In this document: positions 1-9,246 of the stretch, piece after piece
How the letters are laid out: each line of letters opens with the position of its first letter
Position numbering within the stretch: the stretch's first letter is position 1
DNA from: Salpingoeca rosetta
Lineage: Eukaryota > Opisthokonta > Choanoflagellata > Craspedida > Salpingoecidae
Assembly (NCBI RefSeq): GCF_000188695.1
Contig: NW_004754924.1
Coordinates: forward strand, 249,253 to 266,752
Reading direction: 5' to 3'
Length of the DNA stretch: 17,500 bases
Position numbers and translations under genes: made by a program
The notes under the pieces: model-generated
The model's database searches: none
Seen by the model: the letters and a program-made list of their open reading frames with translations, nothing else
What the model was told of the DNA's origin: nothing

Positions 1-313
1 TGGTTACTTGGTTGCTAACTTGCCTCCAACAATGTTTTCTGCGTTATCGGCATCCAACCTTCTCAACCAAGCATGTGTTGATATGTATTTGGGGAAGGGA
101 CACACACACACACAACACACACACACACACACACACAACACAACAATCAATGAAGACATGCAAGAGAGACGTGTGTCAGAGATGTCAAGGGCAATGAAAT
201 TACTAAAGGAGACAGGGAAGGCTGCTTGGGAACGTGTGGAACAGGCCACAATGATTGACTCATGGACACACACACACACACACACACACACCCATACAAA
301 AATGCGTATGTAA
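1..313 (+). CDS. Possible 3' end of an unidentified plus-strand gene
   Basis: A reading frame is open from the left edge (first full codon at 2) to TAA at 311-313. It has two peptide-like blocks separated by an in-frame CA tract. The first, about 2-90, reads like ordinary protein (contains MFSALSASNLLNQ). The second, about 149-263, is a charged amphipathic helix (contains EMSRAMKLLKETGKAAWERV). Its base composition is less GC-rich than the neighbouring genes. The blocks could be joined by a short intron of about 73 bp (donor T|GTGTTG near 85, acceptor GAAG near 157), which keeps the frame. No family is recognised. If real, the gene is convergent with the lipase, which ends at 421. The opposite strand also has an open frame (stop TAA at 6-4), so strand and reality are both uncertain. 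Confidence 0.3.
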   Translation, partial: GYLVANLPPTMFSALSASNLLNQACVDMYLGKGHTHTQHTHTHTHNTTINEDMQERRVSEMSRAMKLLKETGKAAWERVEQATMIDSWTHTHTHTHTHTKMRM

Positions 314-348
314 CGTAAACAGCGTGCACACACACACACACACACACC
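102..348. repeat. Three (CA)n tracts in the 3' flank of the lipase
   Basis: CA dinucleotide runs lie at about 102-138, 265-292 and 325-348. Together with the possible coding blocks described for 1-313 they fill the space before the lipase stop codon at 421. No AATAAA was seen for the lipase in this flank. Confidence 0.9.
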
Positions 349-420
349 GAAAAGACACGAAAGGGAGGGGGAGAAGTGCAGTGCTTCTAAGGTTGTGGGG
401 GACACGGGTGGGCCGTCACT

Positions 421-524
421 CTAGTGGCAGGCGTCGGTGTCTACCGTGAATCCAAGGTAGTTGAGGTGGTCCGAGATGGAAATGTCGACGTTAAACTGAT
501 CAGAGCAGTCGGGGTCCTCGCCTG

Positions 525-594
<70 letters not shown>

Positions 595-1414
595 TGTGTG
601 TGTGTGTGAGAGAGAGAGTGTGTGTGTGTGTGTTTCACTGTGAAGGATGGCAAGCAGGTAAACAAGGCAAGCATGTTTGACTGCAAAGCACCCCCAAGTG
701 CAAGCGCATGTGTTCAGCAGACCTGAGCCGTTGCACTCGTGCAGGCTCTCTGGGCCAGAAAACTGCTCCTTGTAGAACACCTCCGTGGCAATATGGTGGA
801 AACCCATCGCCCTGGTCGCAGCGAGGACGAGACGAAGATGACGATGGTGGCAAGCAAAGGGCATACGTGATTGTTAACATATGTGTGTGTGTGTGTTGGG
901 GGGGTTGCACTGGCGAAAAGCTCATCAGAGAGCAAGACAGAGAGGAAGACATGCACACACACGTACACACAGGTACACACAGGTACACACAGGTACACAC
1001 AGGTACACACACACACACACACACGTGTGCACACGAACATGCGAACAACAAACAAACAAACAAACAAACAAACAAACAAACAAACAAACAAACAAACAAA
1101 CAAACAAACAAACAAACAAACAAACAAACAAACAAACAGACAGACAAACAAACATAAGCCCATGATGAACGCACTCGAGCGGGAGGTGGGGCACAATGTC
1201 GCGGTTGTGGACGAAACGGAACGAGGCCTTGATGGACGACTGCTTGAAAAAGTCGTAGAAGGGGGCGTTGCCGACACGGGGCTGCCCAAAGGTGTAGTGG
1301 TAGATGGACGCAGATGGGAACTGGATGCTCAGGTCCAGCGAGCACATGGCAGCAAGCGCAGCGCCAAGGCTGACGGGGGCAAGGGTGGCGTGTTGTTGGG
1401 GGGGGGGAGTGTGC

Positions 1415-1449
<35 letters not shown>

Positions 1450-1581
1450 TGTGTGTGTGTGTGTGCGCGCGCGCGTGTGTGCGTGTGTGAGAATGTGGGC
1501 GAGTGAGTGATGACATCACATCGAAAACGGAGGTGAATCAGGGTCGCTGCGACAACAGGCTCGGGCAAACCGAAAGCAGTG

Positions 1582-1626
<45 letters not shown>

Positions 1627-2464
1627 TAAGATTGCTTGCCCCTCCCTCCTGCTGACCTGTGGCCTGTGACGAGGATGCGGTAGTTGGGGTTCTGCCTGAA
1701 CGTGCTCTCAACAAAGCGGTCGACGGTGCCTTTCACCTCCTGGTACGCCTCGTAGAAGCCTGTCAACCACCATCGTGAGTGTGTGTGCGGGGAGGGCATC
1801 AGCAACAAGAACACGTTGACGCAAGAGCAGGGCAAACCACCATGCACACGCACGCACAAGGAGCAGCGAAACGTGGTCATTTGAACGACACGCACACACA
1901 CACGCACAAACACACACACGCACACACACACACAAAAATACCTCTGTGAACCTTGACGTCCGAGCCGGCGCCAGGGTAGTGCAGGTCTGTCTTCATGAAC
2001 TTCAGGTCATCAATCCACTGCTTCAGGTTGTGCGTGCCTTTGTTGATGGGGACGGCGTTAAGGAAGAGGAGAGGAGGGTAGCATGGATTGGGTGAGTATA
2101 CAGAAGGGTGCGTCAAACAGAATCGTTGGGCAGGTGACATCTCCCACGTATGCAAGTGACATGTCGCAGGCAAGATGGGCATGGCAGCGGACCTTGGAAC
2201 GCAACGACAATGTACTTGTTGACGGAATCCAGACCGACATAGCCGTACGTGGACGTCTTCTTGGCATAGAACACGTTGATGTCCTGCGACGAAGATGGGT
2301 GCGTGTACGCGTAAGGTGTCATACGCGAAAGGCATACGGTTGGCTAACGGCTTGAACGGCAAAACGAAAGCGCACGAGCTTGCAAACAAACACAGACACA
2401 GACAGACAGACAGACAGACACAGACACACACGCACACACACACACAGACACACACACAGATACG

Positions 2465-2498
<34 letters not shown>

Positions 2499-2863
2499 CA
2501 CACGCACATACACACACGCACATACACACCCACAAACACAATAAAGAAACACAAACAAACACAAAACGAACGCACCGAGAGCGCTGGAAGGCCAGCGCCG
2601 TGGCAGGGCTTGCAGGACCAGTCCTTGACGGTGGAGTTGGAGCAGTATGCGGCCGCAGAGTATTGCACACCGCGAAGGCTGATCTCGTAGTCGAAGGAGT
2701 ACAGGTGAGGCGCGGGCGCACGAACGCCAACCTCACGATGCAAGCGCATCGTCTTGAGTGGCGGCGTGGCAGCCTCTGGCACAAAGCGCGTGTTCATTGG
2801 AATGGGCTTTGCGCTCGCGCCCAGCACTGCACACAGCAGCACAACAGCGGCACCGACGATCAT
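421..2863 (-). CDS. Secreted class 3 (alpha/beta hydrolase) lipase, 7 exons, 320 aa
   Basis: Predicted secreted esterase/triacylglycerol lipase of the Lipase_3 family. Exons, in sense order: 2863-2576, 2283-2193, 2037-1942, 1759-1657, 1369-1175, 811-723, 521-421 (stop TAG). All have AG acceptors and GT donors, and the phases agree throughout. Residues 1-18 form a signal peptide (MIVGAAVVLLCAVLGASA). A Cys/Trp cluster with an N-glycosylation site (CSNSTVKDWSCKPC) follows. The oxyanion-side motif VVAFQGTHNLKQW is created by joining exons 2 and 3. The nucleophile elbow GHSLG has Ser193, with its codon split AG|C between exons 4 and 5. The other triad members are probably Asp250 (HNRDIVPHLP) and His306 (SDHLNYLG). 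The joined exons 5-6 give PHLPLEAMGFHHIATEVFY, typical of the family. The length is normal. The substrate (triacylglycerol, or another ester as in feruloyl esterases) cannot be told from sequence. Confidence 0.9.
527..634. repeat. (TG)n with a short (AG)n interruption, lipase intron 6
   Basis: About 100 bp of TG dinucleotides with a GAGAGAGA break near 609-618. On the lipase sense strand this is (CA)n/(CT)n directly upstream of the acceptor of the last exon (521). Confidence 0.95.
957..1024. repeat. 10-bp tandem repeat (AGGTACACAC) running into (CA)n, lipase intron 5
   Basis: Five decamers lie at 961-1010; the first differs by one base (ACGTACACAC). A pure CA run continues to about 1024. This lies between the tetranucleotide array and the short TG tract of the same intron. 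Confidence 0.9.
1047..1155. repeat. (AAAC)n tetranucleotide array, lipase intron 5
   Basis: More than 20 near-perfect AAAC units, ending in two CAGA variants near 1137-1144. On the lipase sense strand it reads (GTTT)n, just downstream of the donor at 1174. Confidence 0.95.
1395..1497. repeat. Compound (TG)n-(AG)n-(CG)n microsatellite, lipase intron 4
   Basis: A run of G, then TG, AG, TG and CGCGCG segments. On the sense strand it is a CA/CT-rich pyrimidine stretch before the acceptor at 1370, which leads to the exon carrying the rest of the catalytic Ser codon. The alternating purine-pyrimidine runs could adopt Z-DNA. Confidence 0.9.
1585..1624. repeat. (CA)n, donor side of lipase intron 4
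   Basis: About 20 CA dinucleotides. On the sense strand this is (TG)n about 30 bp inside the intron that splits the Ser193 codon. Confidence 0.95.
1890..1935. repeat. Imperfect (CA)n, donor side of lipase intron 3
   Basis: A CA-rich tract with CG and AA interruptions. On the sense strand it is (TG)n, starting only about 6 bp after the donor at 1941. Confidence 0.9.
2396..2542. repeat. (CA)n/(CAGA)n tract, lipase intron 1
   Basis: About 145 bp of CA-rich repeat with CAGACAGA units near 2400-2420. On the sense strand it is TG-rich sequence following the first donor at 2575. The AATAAA around 2540 is on the plus strand, antisense to the lipase, so it is not a lipase poly(A) signal. Confidence 0.9.
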
Positions 2864-3232
2864 TCTCGCAGGCTGATTGAGAAAGAGGTGGTGGTGAAGG
2901 TGGGCGATGGGCTGGGATAGGAAAGTGTGACACACAAGGCGACGACGATACACAAGGGTGGGTGGTTGGTTGGTTGGTCTCCTCCAAACAACAAACAACG
3001 CTGCCAAACACAAACAAAATGGAGGGTGTCGAAGTTTATTGGAAGCTGGACGCGAAAATTCGGCAACCCACGCGGTCAGGCGAAAGAGCAAGCAACGTGG
3101 GTGGCGCTTGTTGTTGGTGCAGGCAGAAAGGATCAACGAGGGGGAAGGACAGAGACACGGGGTTTGGAACTTGGCTGCGGGGCGGGGGGGATGATGGGAT
3201 GGAAGTGGTGTGGAGGTGTGGGGATGTGGTGC
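2864..3232. other. Intergenic: Tom7 3' UTR and lipase 5' region
   Basis: About 370 bp between two minus-strand genes in tandem. The right part is the Tom7 3' UTR, with a poly(A) signal at 3035-3040. The left 170 bp must hold the lipase promoter and 5' UTR. Small features are a (GGTT)n run near 2958-2980 and G-rich sequence near 3180-3195. No TATA box or further gene was seen. Confidence 0.6.
3035..3040 (-). terminator. Polyadenylation signal AATAAA for Tom7
   Basis: The minus strand reads CCAATAAACT here, about 193 bp past the Tom7 stop codon and about 170 bp before the lipase start. Position and strand fit a poly(A) signal for the Tom7 mRNA. It is the only AATAAA found in a 3' flank in the window. 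Confidence 0.6.
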
Positions 3233-3411
3233 TCATGCACCGAGGGTGAAGACGCTGCAATTGATGATGATAGTGATGGTGTGATGATGGCGTGAGAGAG
3301 AGAGAGTGTGTGCAAGCGCGTGTGTGCAAGCGCGCGCATGTGGCCAGACTCGCGCAGCTGTAGCCTTATGCATGCCACACACACACATACACACACGTAC
3401 ACGTACACACA

Positions 3412-3461
<50 letters not shown>

Positions 3462-3894
3462 TGACATTGCAAACGCAGACAACCGCAGAAGGACTCACTC
3501 TGCCAGTGTCGGCCTTGGCGCGGGACCAGTGTTGAGACCTGTTGTGCGCAAAGCAAGCAACAAAGTAACATGTCAGCAAGACAGAATGGGCGGTGGTCCG
3601 GGACCAAACAACACACACTCACGTCGACAAGCACATGCACGCACGCACACCATATGCACACCCATACGTACACACATTTGCTCGTTTGGGACAGAGACCG
3701 CAAGAAAACAGCAGACCCAAAAGCAAGCAAGCACTGCCCACTCAACAACTACTTCAACCACAGACGCACTCACGCACACGCACAGTAACGTCGCACTGAC
3801 CAAAGTAGATGAGGGCAGGGATGTAGGTCCACTTGAACACGGTCTTGGCCACCTCGATGGCGGCTTGCACCTTCTCTGCTGTCTTGGGCTCCAT
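3233..3894 (-). CDS. TOM7: Tom7, small subunit of the mitochondrial outer-membrane TOM translocase, 3 exons, 51 aa
   Basis: Tom7 is a tail-anchored regulator of TOM complex assembly in the mitochondrial outer membrane. Sense-order exons are 3894-3801, 3538-3499 and 3254-3233 (stop TGA). Exon 1 encodes an amphipathic N-terminus and the membrane helix with the family signature FKWTYIPALIYFG (compare the W-G-F-I-P-x-V-I-Y-x-G pattern of known Tom7). Exons 2-3 add LNTGPAPRPTLADVFTLGA, matching the family's Pro-rich C-terminus (PxPxPTLxxLL). ATG 3894 is chosen because it gives the usual short N-terminus. Intron 1 opens GTCAGT. Intron 2 opens with the strong donor GTGAGT, followed by TG repeats, and ends CAATTGCAG after a CA/CT stretch. 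If intron 2 were retained, TGA at 3497-3495 would stop the protein at 45 aa. The length of 51 aa is close to the usual 54-60. Confidence 0.85.
3367..3464. repeat. (CA)n with ACGTACAC interruptions, Tom7 intron 2
   Basis: On the sense strand this is (TG)n downstream of the GTGAGT donor at 3498. The stretch 3295-3309 (GAGAGAGA on plus, CT-rich in sense) lies on the acceptor side. Confidence 0.95.
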
Positions 3895-4121
3895 TATTGT
3901 GGTTGTGTTTCTTGTGCTTGCTTGTTGCTTGTGTGTTTCTTGAGAGGGGCGAAAAAGTGCTGACAGTGAAGAAGAAGCAAAGAAGAGGAGAGGAAAAAAG
4001 CGCACAAATCAAACACACACACACGAACAACCCAAACAAGCAAGACAAGACAGGCAAGACAGGCAAGGCAAGACAAGACGACGGAGAAGCAGGAAGCAGT
4101 CAGCTCGACAGCAGCAAGAGG
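3895..4121. promoter_or_regulatory. Putative bidirectional promoter between Tom7 and the UBA-UBX-LRR gene
   Basis: Only 227 bp separate the start codons of two divergent genes, so both 5' UTRs and any promoter elements must lie here. The plus strand is purine-rich at about 3968-3994 (pyrimidine-rich on the Tom7 sense strand). A CA run lies at 4013-4024. A degenerate GGCAAGACA-type direct repeat lies at about 4036-4079. No TATA box was seen. The regulatory role is inferred from geometry alone. Confidence 0.55.
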
Positions 4122-6017
4122 ATGGAAGGAGGCGATGACCTTGTGCAGGTGGTGCGCGGGCTCGGGTTCACCGAGGAGCAGTGCCTGCGAGCCATTGCTG
4201 CGGGCTCGCAGACCCCGGAGAGCGTCGTCGACTGGTGAGAGAGAACAGGGTCATTCGCGGCTGGACAAGGGGGTATCTTCTGCGATCGCGGGTGGTTACA
4301 ATGCGTTGATCGATCGATCAATCGATCGACCAGTCGACTTGTGTGGCCAACCCTGTCGGTGCTGTCGGTGTGATGCTGTGTGATGTGACATGGCGGCGTG
4401 TTTGCATGCTGTAAGTGGTTGTTCAACCCCTTCTTCTTGTTGCTCATATATTCCAAGACCACGGCCACGAATCATCCACATCACATGACCCCTCGCCCTT
4501 GTTTGCGGTGCAGGATTGTGAGGGAGCAGAGCAGACAGGAGCAAGAACCAGCAGACAAATCGACGGGCGGCAGCAGCAGTGGCGGCAGTGCGCCTGTGCT
4601 CAAGCTTGGTCAAGGACCACAGGGGCACAACCAGCAGCCACAACAACAACAAGGGCAGCAGAAGCAACCACAGAAGCGCCCAACGCCGTCATCCACCGCT
4701 GCCTCACAGGTGTGATACCGAAACAGGGTGCTGTGCATGTCTTGATGTTGCACACGTTGCTGAACCATGCGTTTGGTGTTGAGCACGCTGGCCTTCCATG
4801 CGCTGGTGCCCGTGTGCCTCCCTCATACGCACACGCACGCATACCCGCACCGACGCTTCTGCAATGCTGGCTTGGTTGCAGGCACCTGCTGTGGTGAGCA
4901 ATGCGTTTGTGAATGAGGAGCAGCGACAGGCCAAGCTCGCTTTTGAGCAGAAGCAGATGCAGCGGCTGCGACAAGACGTCCTCAAGGAAAAGCGACGCAA
5001 AATCGAGGTGCGTGCGTGTGCGTGTGTGTGTGTGTGTGTCTGCGTGTGTGTGTGTCTGCGTGTGTGTGTGTGTGTGTCTGCGTGTGTGTGTGTGCGTGCG
5101 TGTGTGTGCGTGCGTGTGTGTGCGTGTGTGTGTGCGTGTGTGTGTGTGTGTTTGCAATGGCATGGTTGCATCTGCACGTCTGTTTTGTTTAGTCTTGCCG
5201 AGCAACAGTGAGCTTGACCATTCCACCCACACAGCAACCTCACTTCTTCACTCTTGCGCACATGGGCTGTGACGTTCATCCAACTGCGCCCTCATTTCCT
5301 GCAACCAGGAGGCCAAGCGAGTGCGGCGGCAGATCGAACAGGACCGGCGGGAGCTGCAGGAGAAGCGAAGACTGGAGCGTGGCCAGGCATCACAGGCACA
5401 GCCACAGCCACAGCCACAGGCACAGGCACAGCCACAGGCACAGCCACAGCCACAGCCACAGCCACAGCCACAGCCACAGCCACAGCCACAGCCACAAGGA
5501 GCAGAACCTCAGACTCAGGCATCGCCACCAGCATCAACACCACCAGCGTCGTACGTGATCCAGGTGCGGCTGCCGAACGGACGGCCGGAGCGACTTGAGC
5601 TGCCGTCGTCATCGCTGCTGCGGGCCGTGTTTGACGCCATTGCCACCAGGCGCGGCCTCGCTCCCGGCTCTTTCGCCCTCATCCTCAACCATCCAAAAAA
5701 GGTGTTTGTGTACGTGTGTGTGTGTCTGTGTGTGTGTGTGTGTGCGTGTGTGTGTCTGTGTGTGTGTGTGTGCATCTGTACACGCATGGTGGGTTCCATT
5801 CGCCTTTCTTCCTTTCTTCAACACTTCTTCATCCTTTCATCTGACCGCTGCCCGTGCGTTCATCTGCTTGAATGCACAGGAGCTGACGTTCGACATGGCG
5901 TCATCGCCCCTCTCCACCCTCAACCTCCCACCGCGATGTCTGCTGCACTGCCGCAAGACAGCAACACCAACACCAACACCAACAGCTTCCAGCGCCCAAG
6001 CACCCACACGGCAGCAA

Positions 6018-6052
<35 letters not shown>

Positions 6053-7504
6053 CGATGATGATGCAAGTCACGACAATGCCCCCAGCGTCACTTCTCCCCG
6101 CCAAGAACACGGCGTGCAGCAGGAGCAGGACGAATACGGTCTGCCGCGTGCGTTTGTTGGCGGACGCGGTGGAAAGCGGCATGGTCGTGTTCGCTCAAGG
6201 CATCGTGGCCATCGCTTGGGCGGCGCTGATGGCGACAGAGACGAGGATCAACACCCCCAACAGCAGCAGCAACAGCTGCACGCGGTACAGCGCATGCACG
6301 CACGCCGCCCCGCGCGCGGTGGTGGTGGTATTCGCGGACAGCAACACGGGGGAGCGCTCGGCAGCGGCAGTGGTAGGCGGCTTGGGGGACACGCAGCCAG
6401 GCATGATGATGATGATGATCGCGATGAAGAGGAGGAGGGGAACGATGGCGGTGGACGTCATGGTGGTGGTGGTGGTGGTGGTGGTGGTGGTGGTAGGGAT
6501 GTCGATGATGACATTGACATTGACCACAACCACAACGATGGCGACGATGGCACTGCCACTCCGCTCACCGACGCTGATCGTGAGCGCATTCAGCAGGGTC
6601 AAGACATGCTGGGCAGGCTCTTTGGCATGCCGGAGTTCTTTGAGGGGATGGGGCTCCCCCGGCACCACGCGGCGCGCGGGCGTGGCTGGGGCGGTGGTCA
6701 TCGTCACTGGATGGAGGGAGGGCAGCGCTTGGGCGGGCGACGAACAGAGGAACAACAGCAGCAACAAGGAGAGGGGCGAGGGCGGCAAGCGCCAGTACAG
6801 CGCCAGCGCGGTCGTTTTGATGACGCAATGGGCGTGCAGTACTTTGACGATCATGACGATGATGACGATGGCATTGACCGGTGGATGATGGGGCGGCCGG
6901 GGCCCTGGCGACGCGCAGGCCTTGGTCGCGGACACGTGCTTGGTGGTCGTGGTGTTGGCGGTGGCGGCGGCGGCGGTGGTGGTGGTGGTGGCGATGACAG
7001 CGATGATGACGATGTGGGCAGTGGGAGGCGCGGCGATGATGATAATGATGATGAGCAGATGTCGCAGCGTGAACGCCTGGAGCGGCTTCGACAGCAGCGA
7101 CGAAGGATGCTGGAAACGCGTCAGCAGCAACTCCAAGAGCAGCAGCAGCAACACGAACATGGAGAGGGGGAAGGGGCACACCACCACAGCCACCGCCACC
7201 GCGGCAGTAGGCCACGCAAGCGCACGCCTTCGCTGCAGTCCATGTGCGTGGATCAGATTGCATCACGTCTGTATGCCTCGGACCGCCCCATTCTCACGCT
7301 GACGCTGCCGGAGACGCTTGCACGCGAAGTGATGACGGCCGCAGCTGAGAAAGAGACACTCAACAGCAAGTCCATCAAAGCGTTTCGCTCGTGTGGCATC
7401 CAGCACCTCGCCTTCCGCTCCAGCGTCGTGGTCACAGACGCCTTTCTTCGCGTCCTCGGCACCCAGTTCCCAACCCTCTACGGTACGTGTGCGTATGTTG
7501 TTTG

Positions 7505-7570
<66 letters not shown>

Positions 7571-9179
7571 TTTTGTGCGTGTGTAGTTTTGTTTGTGTAG
7601 TTTTGATTTGTGTACCCTCTGTTTAGTTTTTGTGTGTAGTTTGTTGATACTTGGATGTCTTTGCTTTGAGGACTGCACGCACGTGTACTCATGTGCACCA
7701 CCGCCGCCCGCCATCAACAGAGCTGGAAATCTATGATTGTCCCATGCTGACGTTTCGCGGAATTGCAGCTCTCAAAGGTGTGGTGAATGGCGATGATGAT
7801 CGTGGTGGTGAATGGCATGCGTGTGTCTCGCAATTGTGTGTGTGTGTGATGCGTGTGTGCAGCTCACGCCAGAATTTCTTCGCTCGGCGTTTTGGTGCCC
7901 GTTGCCCCTTATCCCTCACATCATGGCGGCCACCACTATTGCCACTGTCAGGCGCCCCAAACTTGGCCAGCCTGCACCTGAGCGGCGCGTTTACAGACTC
8001 GTGTGTGGACGCGTTGATGTCTCTCCACCCGCTGGAACATTTTTCCCTCAACGGCGCCAGAGTTTCATCGCAGCAGTTTGCGCGCTTCCTCTCGTCCCCG
8101 ACCGCCACCCACCTGCAATCTCTCGCTCTCACATCGTGCCCAGCCCTGGACGGTGCGTGCGTGCGTGTTTGTGCGTATGAATGTGTGCATGTATGTGCGC
8201 GTCTTTGTGCGAATGAGCATTGTGGGAGAGGCGATGTTGCATGAGAGTGTGCTTTCTGGGCTCTTTCCATGTCTCACACGCCGACACTGTCGTGTGTCTT
8301 TGCAGATGGAATTCTGCCAAGCATCTGTGGCCTGACCGATTTGGGGCACCTGTCCCTCTCAAAAACACCTGTAAGTCACCTCCCTGCTGCAACAAAACAA
8401 AGAAACAAACTCAACACACGAAACGACACACACACTGCACGTGTACACGTTTCCACTTCTCACACGACCGGGTTTGTGTGTGTTACATGGTGTGATGTTT
8501 ATTCGTCTGTGTACATCACTCACCGCTCTGAAGGTACGCGCGGTGGGCCAGCTGGCGTCTCTGCCACACCTGTATTCCCTCAATCTCTCGTACACACGCG
8601 CGAGCGAGCGGGAAGTGGGTGCCCTCGCCGCTGCAACGAACATGACCACGCTCGGCCTGTTTGGGCTCAATCTCTCATCCGACGCCTACGCGCCATGGGC
8701 GGGTCAGTCAGTTACTCGTGGCTCTCTCACTATTGCCGTGAAGACTACCACTGTTGGCTTTGTGTGTGCGTGTGTGTACGTGTGTGTGCGTGTGTGTGCG
8801 TGTGTGTGCGTGTGTGTGCGTGTGTGTACGTGTGTGTACGTGTGTAGTGTATCTCCGCTCGTGCCTGTGCCAATTCTTTAGTTTTCTAAAACACGCAGGT
8901 TGACATCAAAGCGGTTTGTTTTTGCCGCGCTCATCCTTCACCACTCCCAAACTTGACGCCATGTTCAGGGCACGGGAGCCTGGCTGAATTGACTTTGTCG
9001 TCGCGTGATTCCTTTGACGACGCGTGTCTCGCGCACGTGTGCACGTTGACCCACGTCACCACGCTCGATTTGAGCGGATACTACCAGCTCACACCGGACG
9101 GCCTCAAGGCAATCGCAGCCATGCAGCAGTGAGTTCTGCAAATTGTTTTGTGTGCTTGTGTGTGTGCTTGTGTGTGTGC

Positions 9180-9246
<67 letters not shown>

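Noticed and set aside
961..1010. Regular 10-bp repeats as a CRISPR-like array
   Set aside because: The units are contiguous without spacers and the window is eukaryotic. It is a simple tandem repeat.
1148..1174. Reading the lipase exon on through CVHHGLM
   Set aside because: The donor GTGCGT after GA (1175) joined to 811 gives PHLPLEAMGFHHIATEVFY, matching the lipase family. The longer reading does not.
635..1519. Long minus-strand open frames rich in Cys-Val or His-Thr, here and over every TG/CA tract
   Set aside because: They are translations of dinucleotide repeats and introns. The true lipase exons lie inside them in defined pieces with splice sites.
1877..3136. A single 419-codon minus-strand reading through the lipase 5' half
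   Set aside because: It includes 5' UTR and introns. Splicing at 2575/2283 and 2192/2037 restores the conserved VVAFQGTHNLKQW motif, which the unspliced reading lacks.
3495..3497. TGA as the normal end of Tom7
   Set aside because: It lies within a perfect GTGAGT donor followed by TG repeats. Splicing to 3254 gives the family-like C-terminus. Kept only as a possible intron-retention form.
6195..7199. Open minus-strand and other-frame readings opposite exon 5 of the UBX-LRR gene
   Set aside because: They consist of Ile/Val/Thr/Ala/Leu runs produced by reading the CAG, GAT and GGT tracts in other frames. No domain was seen.
7863..7951. Extending LRR exon 7 back to the CAG at 7862
   Set aside because: That start puts the LRR frame out of phase. 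The CTGTCAG acceptor at 7951 keeps phase and the LxxLxL pattern.
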